The translations under genes were made by a program, and so were the position numbers. Below are positions 59,057-64,000 of a stretch of 64,000 bases of DNA, piece after piece; position 1 is the first letter of the stretch; every line of letters starts with the position of its first letter. Location: NCBI RefSeq assembly GCF_000468095.1, contig NZ_ASZC01000016.1:1-64000 (forward strand), read 5' to 3'. Source of the stretch: Pantoea sp. AS-PWVM4 (GTDB lineage: Bacteria; Pseudomonadota; Gammaproteobacteria; Enterobacterales; Enterobacteriaceae). The notes beneath the pieces are model-generated. The model was not told the origin of the DNA. It worked only from the letters and a program-made list of their open reading frames with translations, and searched no databases.

Positions 59057-61213
59057 ATGTGCAAAATGACAGGCATGAGCAAAGCGCCTTTCGCACTCAG
59101 CATGATGGCGTTAATGCTAATCGCATGCAGAAGCAGTGCCGCCGATCAGCAAATGGTGGTGACCGCCAACGCGCAGAATAACCCGCTACAGCACATGGAT
59201 GGCAGTGGCGTCGTCGCCACCAGCACCACCAGTGCCACCAAAACCGCCACCCCGAAGATTGAGGTGCCGCAATCAGTATCCAGCGTGACGCGTAAGCAGA
59301 TGGATTTGCAGGCCGCACAAACCGCCGCAGAAGCGCTGCGTTATACCTCCGGCGTGGTTTCAGAGATTCGTGGTGCATCCAGCAGTGGCGCCGGGTATAT
59401 GTTCAGTCGCGGTTTCTATCTGGAACAGTTCCTTGACGGTGCTCGCATGCCGAGCGACAGCAGCTTCGGCTATGCCATCGCCAATTATGACACCTATGGT
59501 TTTAGCAACATTGAAGTGCTGCACGGCCCAGCCTCGGTGCTGTACGGCCAGGTGAATCCGGGCGGGGTGGTCAATCTGACCAGCAAAAAACCCACCGAGA
59601 CGCCAGTACATGAGGTGTTTGTCACCGCAGGCAACCATGACCATCTGCAAACCGGCTTTGACGTTGGCGGTAAGGCCAACGATGACGGCACCCTGCTCTA
59701 TCGCCTGACGGCCAGCGCCACCGACAGCAAAACCCAGGTGGATGACACCCGCCAGAAGCATGTGTATGTCGCGCCAGCCATCACCTGGAAGCCGAATGAC
59801 GATACTTCACTGACGCTGCTGGCGAAGTATCAACGTGATCCGGATGTGGGTTACTACAACTTTGTCCCGGCAGTTGGCAGCGTGTACAGCGGCCCACATG
59901 GGAAAATCTCACCGCAGACCAACCTTGGCGATGCCAATTTTGATCACCATTCACGCACCCAGTTCTCGGTTGGCTACGAATTCTGGCATCGTCTGAACGA
60001 CAGCCTGATGATGCGGCAAAATGTGCATTACAGCGACGTGAAAGATAACCTTGAGAATGTCTTCACCAACGGCTACGCCAGCGGCTCTGACCGGGTATTA
60101 AATCGCTACGCCTTCTTTAACCACGAACAGGCGAAAACGCTGTCCGTTGATAATCAGTTAGAAGCGGAGTTCAATACTGGCGCGCTGTCGCACCAACTGC
60201 TGTCAGGCGTCGATTTCCAACGCGTGCTGTATCGCGAAACCGTCGGTTTAGGTGCCGCGTCAACCATTGATGCCTTCGCCCCGCAATACAGCGACATCGC
60301 CATGCCAGCCACCAGTTCGGACGACCATATTCGCCAGAAACAACTGGGCGTATATACCCAGGATCAGATGCGCCTGGGCAACTGGAGCTACCTGCTGGGT
60401 ATCCGCGAGGATTGGGCTCATGCGGATGATGTCAATCCGGTGACTGACTCTTCCACCGAACAATCCGCCCGTGCCTTTACCTGGCGTACCGGGTTGGTAT
60501 ATCAGTTTGATAATGGCATCGCGCCCTATGCCAGCTTTGCCAAATCCTTCATCCCGCAGGTGGGTACCCTGTATGGCGGCGGTATGGCGCAACCGACCAC
60601 CGCTAATCAATATGAAGTGGGGGTGAAATATCAGCCAACTGGCTTCAACGGCTTTATCACTACCTCATGGTTTGATTTGACCGAGAAGAACGTACTGACC
60701 AGCGATCCTGTGCACTCAGGCTACGATACTCAGGCAGGTAAAGTCCGGTCAAAAGGGGTTGAAGTTGAGGCTCACGCCAACCTGACGACAAACCTGACGC
60801 TGATCTCCGCCTATACCTGGCTGAATGCCGTCACCATCGACTCCAACGACAGCGCCACCACGCTGGACGGCGGCACAACCTCGATGCAAGGCAAACGTCT
60901 GTGGGGAATGCCGCGCAATACCGCCTCTGCCTGGCTGGATTACACCTTCCATCAAGGCGCATTGCAGGGCTTTGGTATCAATGCCGGGGTGCGTTATATC
61001 GGGGCCAGTAAAGATACCTCCAACACCATTCGTGTAGCCTCGGCGACGGTGATGGATGCCGGTATCCACTACGACACCGGTGCGCACTGGCTGTTCAGCC
61101 TGAATGCCAGCAACCTGCTGGACCGTCACTATGTTGCCTCTTGCTACAGCGCCTCGACCTGCACCTATGCCGCAGGTGCTGACGTGCTGGCAACGGCGCG
61201 CTACCGCTGGTAA
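59057..61213 (+). CDS. TonB-dependent hydroxamate-type siderophore receptor
   Basis: A 718-residue outer-membrane receptor of the FhuA/FoxA/FiuA group. A signal peptide (SMMALMLIACRSSAA) precedes a mature N-terminus with the TonB-box-like QMVVTA. The plug domain (about 65-180) has EVPQSVSSVTRKQM, IRGASSSG and VLHGPASVLYGQVNPGGVVNL; a 22-strand barrel follows, ending in the insertion signal ARYRW. The ATG at 59057 is used; a TTG precedes it. Substrate is probably a ferric hydroxamate (ferrichrome or ferrioxamine class) given the FhuD/FhuB-like genes after it. A Fur box lies upstream. Confidence 0.9.
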   Translation: MCKMTGMSKAPFALSMMALMLIACRSSAADQQMVVTANAQNNPLQHMDGSGVVATSTTSATKTATPKIEVPQSVSSVTRKQMDLQAAQTAAEALRYTSGVVSEIRGASSSGAGYMFSRGFYLEQFLDGARMPSDSSFGYAIANYDTYGFSNIEVLHGPASVLYGQVNPGGVVNLTSKKPTETPVHEVFVTAGNHDHLQTGFDVGGKANDDGTLLYRLTASATDSKTQVDDTRQKHVYVAPAITWKPNDDTSLTLLAKYQRDPDVGYYNFVPAVGSVYSGPHGKISPQTNLGDANFDHHSRTQFSVGYEFWHRLNDSLMMRQNVHYSDVKDNLENVFTNGYASGSDRVLNRYAFFNHEQAKTLSVDNQLEAEFNTGALSHQLLSGVDFQRVLYRETVGLGAASTIDAFAPQYSDIAMPATSSDDHIRQKQLGVYTQDQMRLGNWSYLLGIREDWAHADDVNPVTDSSTEQSARAFTWRTGLVYQFDNGIAPYASFAKSFIPQVGTLYGGGMAQPTTANQYEVGVKYQPTGFNGFITTSWFDLTEKNVLTSDPVHSGYDTQAGKVRSKGVEVEAHANLTTNLTLISAYTWLNAVTIDSNDSATTLDGGTTSMQGKRLWGMPRNTASAWLDYTFHQGALQGFGINAGVRYIGASKDTSNTIRVASATVMDAGIHYDTGAHWLFSLNASNLLDRHYVASCYSASTCTYAAGADVLATARYRW

Positions 61214-61217
61214 TGAG

Positions 61218-62081
61218 ATGAGAAGACGCACTTTTCTGCAAACGATCGCCTTGCTCCCGCTAGCGGGTATGGCGTGTCGGGTTGGTGCGTCTTCTCTGCC
61301 CGCTCCCCGTTTAGTGGTACTCGACTGGGGACTGGTGGAAACGCTGCTGGCCATCGGGGTGGTCCCGGTTGGCGTCGCCGAGATCGCGGGTTACCACGAC
61401 AATGTGGTGACCCCGGTAATCCCGGCACAGGTTCCCGATGTTGGATTGCGCCTGGCACCCAATCTGGAGTGGCTACAACAACTGGCACCGGACTATATCC
61501 TGATCAACTCCAGCCAGGAGTCACAGCGCGCAATGCTGGAGCGTATCGCACCGGTACGCGCCTTTGCCATTTACAGTGACAGTGGCACTCCGTATCAACA
61601 CGCCATTACGGCAACCCATCAACTGGGTGAATTGTGTCAGCAACAGGTTGCGGCGGCACGGTTAATCGCTGAGGCGGCAAACGCGTTGCAGCCAGTGACC
61701 CAGCCGCGACAACCAGATATCCCCCTGTTCCTGATCCGCTTTTTCGATGCGCGCCATATCGGTATCTATGGTCAGCACAGCCTGTTTCAGGATGTGCTGG
61801 ATGCTTTAGGGCTTACTAACGGCTGGCACCAGACGACCGATTACTGGGGGATTAGCGTCACCGGGCTGGATAGTCTGGCAGTGAGGGATGACGCGCGGAT
61901 CCTTTATTTTACCCCGTTACCCACCAATATGACGCACGGCCTGACAGACAATGCGCTATGGCAGGCTTTGCCTGCGGTACAGGCCGGCCATCGCGCAGCA
62001 TTACCGGCGTTTTGGGGCTTTGGCATGCTGCCTTCTGCGATTCGTTTTGCCCAACAGTTATCCGCGGTGCTGGCAGCATGA
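61218..62081 (+). CDS. fhuD: FhuD-like ferric-siderophore binding protein
   Basis: A 287-residue periplasmic binding protein close to E. coli FhuD (296). The N-terminus MRRRTFLQTIALLPLAG is a Tat-like signal. Core blocks align with FhuD: VVLDWGLVETLLAIGVVPVG, VGLRLAPNLEWL, SLFQDVLDALGLTNGWHQTT and TDNALWQALPAVQAGH. It starts four bases after the receptor stop, and its stop overlaps the fhuB ATG. It delivers the iron chelate to FhuB. Confidence 0.88.
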   Translation: MRRRTFLQTIALLPLAGMACRVGASSLPAPRLVVLDWGLVETLLAIGVVPVGVAEIAGYHDNVVTPVIPAQVPDVGLRLAPNLEWLQQLAPDYILINSSQESQRAMLERIAPVRAFAIYSDSGTPYQHAITATHQLGELCQQQVAAARLIAEAANALQPVTQPRQPDIPLFLIRFFDARHIGIYGQHSLFQDVLDALGLTNGWHQTTDYWGISVTGLDSLAVRDDARILYFTPLPTNMTHGLTDNALWQALPAVQAGHRAALPAFWGFGMLPSAIRFAQQLSAVLAA

Positions 62082-64000
62082 AGCGCGGGTCAGCTATCGC
62101 GTTATTGTTGGCTGTGCTACTGAGCCTGCACAACCTGACACAATTGTTACCCGTAGCACAGTGGCGCGCGTTGCTCCCCTGGACGGCAAACCCTGATATT
62201 CACCGGTTGTTGGTATTGCAGAGCTGGCTGCCTCGTCTGGCAATCAGCCTGTTATGCGGTGCCGCGCTGGGGCTGGCAGGCTTACTGTTTCAGCAAACGC
62301 TGCGCAATCCACTGGCTGAGCCAATGACACTTGGCGTTGCCGCCGGGGCACAACTTGCCCTGTCATTGACCACCGTATTTCTCCCGCACTGGCTGGCAGC
62401 CAGTTCCTGGATCACCCTCGCCGGTGCGCTTATCGCTGCCGTGCTGGTACTGACGCTTGCGGCCTCGCGTGGGCTGTAACCCTCCAGGGTCGCCATTGCC
62501 GGGCTGGTGGTGAGTTTATTCTGTGGCTCGTTAATCACGGTGCTGCAATTGTTATACGCCCCGTATTTGCACAGTTTATTTATCTGGGGAGCCGGCTCAC
62601 TGGTGCAGCAGGGCTGGGGCAATGTCCGTTTGCTCGGTGGACAATTGTTGGTCGGCTGGCTGCTGGCGCTGATGTTATGTCGTCCGTTGCAACTGCTGGG
62701 GTTAGGAGATATGCACGCCAGCAGTCTCGGCTTGCCCAGTCGCTACATGCGGCTGGTCGGATTTTCACTGGCAGTCCTGCTGACCGCCGCAGTAGTCAGT
62801 GCCGTGGGAGTGATTGGCTTTGTCGGGTTGGCTGCGCCGGCGCTGGCACAGTTACTCGGTGCCCGCCGTCTGGCACAGCGATTACTGCTGGCCCCGATAT
62901 GTGGCGCGCTATTACTGTGGGCCACCGATCAGGCAGTGCAACCGTTCGCCAACGCATTGGGGGAACTGGTGCCAACCGGTGCCGCAACCGCGCTGTTTGG
63001 CGCACCGCTAATCCTCTGGTTGCTGCTCAGAATGCGCACCCCGTCAGTACCGTTCAGCTCGGTTAATGCTGCCGTTGAGGGGGCACAGGTTGCGGATGGT
63101 CGATTGTATCTGCTTAGCCTCACGCTGTTTCTGTTACTGGTGCTGACTCTCCTGCTCTCGCTGGTTTTTGGCCGCGCGCCCAACGGCTGGAGCATGGCGT
63201 CACTGTCCCCGCTGTCGCCACTGCTGCCCTGGCGCTGGCCACGCTCTCTGGCGGCTTGTGCCGCCGGGATGATGCTGGCTGCGGCAGGGGTGCTGCTACA
63301 ACGCTTTAGTGGTAATCGGCTGGCCAGCCCGGAGATGATGGGGGTCAGTGCCGGGGCGGCGTTGGGAATGCTGGCATTAACCCTGGTGACCGGCGAGGTG
63401 TCGCACAGTTTGCGTTTTGCCGTTACCAGCGCCGGGGCACTGCTGGCGCTACTGATGATTTTGTCTTTCTCGCGTCGTCACCATTTCGCAGCCGATCGCG
63501 TGCTGTTGGTCGGCGTCGCCATCAGCGCGCTGTTCCAGGCCCTGGTGGCAACCATCATCGCCTCCGGAGACGAACGTGCCGTGACATTATTGAGTTGGCT
63601 CTCTGGTTCAACCTACACCATCATGCCTGGCGATGCCGTAACCGCGCTACTGCTGGCGTTGACGCTCAGCGTGCTGACGGGGTTGTTCCGTCGCTGGATG
63701 ATGATTCTGCCGCTCGGCCCCACCTGTGCCAGTGCGGTGGGTATCGCGCTGACGCAGACACGTCTGCTCACGCTGGGTTTGATCGCCATGTTGACAGCAG
63801 GGGCTACGCTTACCGTCGGTCCGATATCCTTTATTGGTCTGACCGCCCCGCATATTGCCCGCCTGCTGGGTGCCCGTCGCCCCGGCCAGCAGTTACTGCT
63901 GGCCATTCCCTGCGGCGCACTGATGATGGTGGTGGCCGACTGGATCGGGCGCAACCTGCTGGCACCACAGGAACTTCCGGCAGGGTTGGTTGCTACCTTG
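62078..64000 (+). pseudogene. fhuB: FhuB-like double permease, interrupted by an in-frame TAA; runs off the window
   Basis: FhuB is a fused double FecCD permease (E. coli 660 residues). Here 641 codons lie in the window in one frame, homologous throughout, with the two ATPase-contact loops GFVGLAAPALAQLLG and SFIGLTAPHIARLLGAR. The only break is TAA at 62477-62479 (codon 134), in ASRGL-stop-PSRVAIAGL, where E. coli has Ser (RLSPVTLILAGL). A single TCA-to-TAA change would explain it. No frameshift accompanies it and downstream codons show no decay, so the lesion is recent, or it is a sequence error. About 20 residues of the C-terminus lie beyond position 64000. ATGA overlap with fhuD. As read, it cannot give a full permease. 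Confidence 0.85.

Overview
The window looks like the chromosome of an enterobacterium of the Pantoea/Erwinia group. Most genes are close homologues of Escherichia coli genes and keep the E. coli order from the yohJ-cdd region through sanA, mgl, folE, lysP, nfo, fru, yeiP, spr, the yej block and the proL tRNA. The bulk is moderately GC-rich. The genus is inferred from general resemblance, not from a marker gene.

Layout. Positions 1-5394 hold a palindromic repeat with a small DUF559 nuclease-like gene, then yohJK, cdd, maeA (inserted relative to E. coli) and sanA. Positions 5527-10487 hold the methyl-galactoside transporter mglBAC and its regulator galS, with clear CRP and Gal operator sites. 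Positions 10635-16816 hold yeiB, folE, a divergent MFS/LysR pair, frmA and the S-formylglutathione hydrolase yeiG (formaldehyde detoxification). Where E. coli has cirA, this genome has a Fur-box-controlled siderophore-type permease/ATPase pair without a binding protein. Next to it lies an AT-rich three-gene cluster (19240-22053): a small cysteine-free peptide, a tandemly duplicated RmlC-type cupin and an MFS transporter. This is the best candidate here for an undescribed system. Then come lysP, yeiE/yeiH, nfo, fruBKA with two Cra sites, yeiW, yeiP (efpL), a zinc GTPase gene with a strong Zur box, lpxT, mepS, pdeN, the yejABEF peptide importer, yejG, rsuA-bcr, radD, rplY, yejK, yejL, yejM and tRNA-Pro(GGG).

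The 3' end of the proline tRNA is a used integration site. A perfect 57-bp direct repeat (50492-50548 and 52961-53017) brackets an arsRBC operon, and the downstream copy is itself interrupted by about 0.55 kb of geneless DNA with inverted-repeat ends. After it come two accessory loci: a GH127 beta-L-arabinofuranosidase with a GPH-type sugar transporter and an AraC regulator, and a hydroxamate-siderophore locus (AraC regulator, TonB receptor, FhuD-like binding protein, FhuB-like permease). fhuB carries an in-frame TAA at codon 134 and runs off the window.

Four copies of a 58-75 bp inverted repeat built on the core GCGCGATTTATCGCGC lie in intergenic gaps. Several regulatory sites can be read directly: a Fur box before the ABC pair, a weaker one before the TonB receptor, a Zur box before zigA, two Cra sites before fruB, CRP and Gal sites around galS, and an ArsR-type palindrome.
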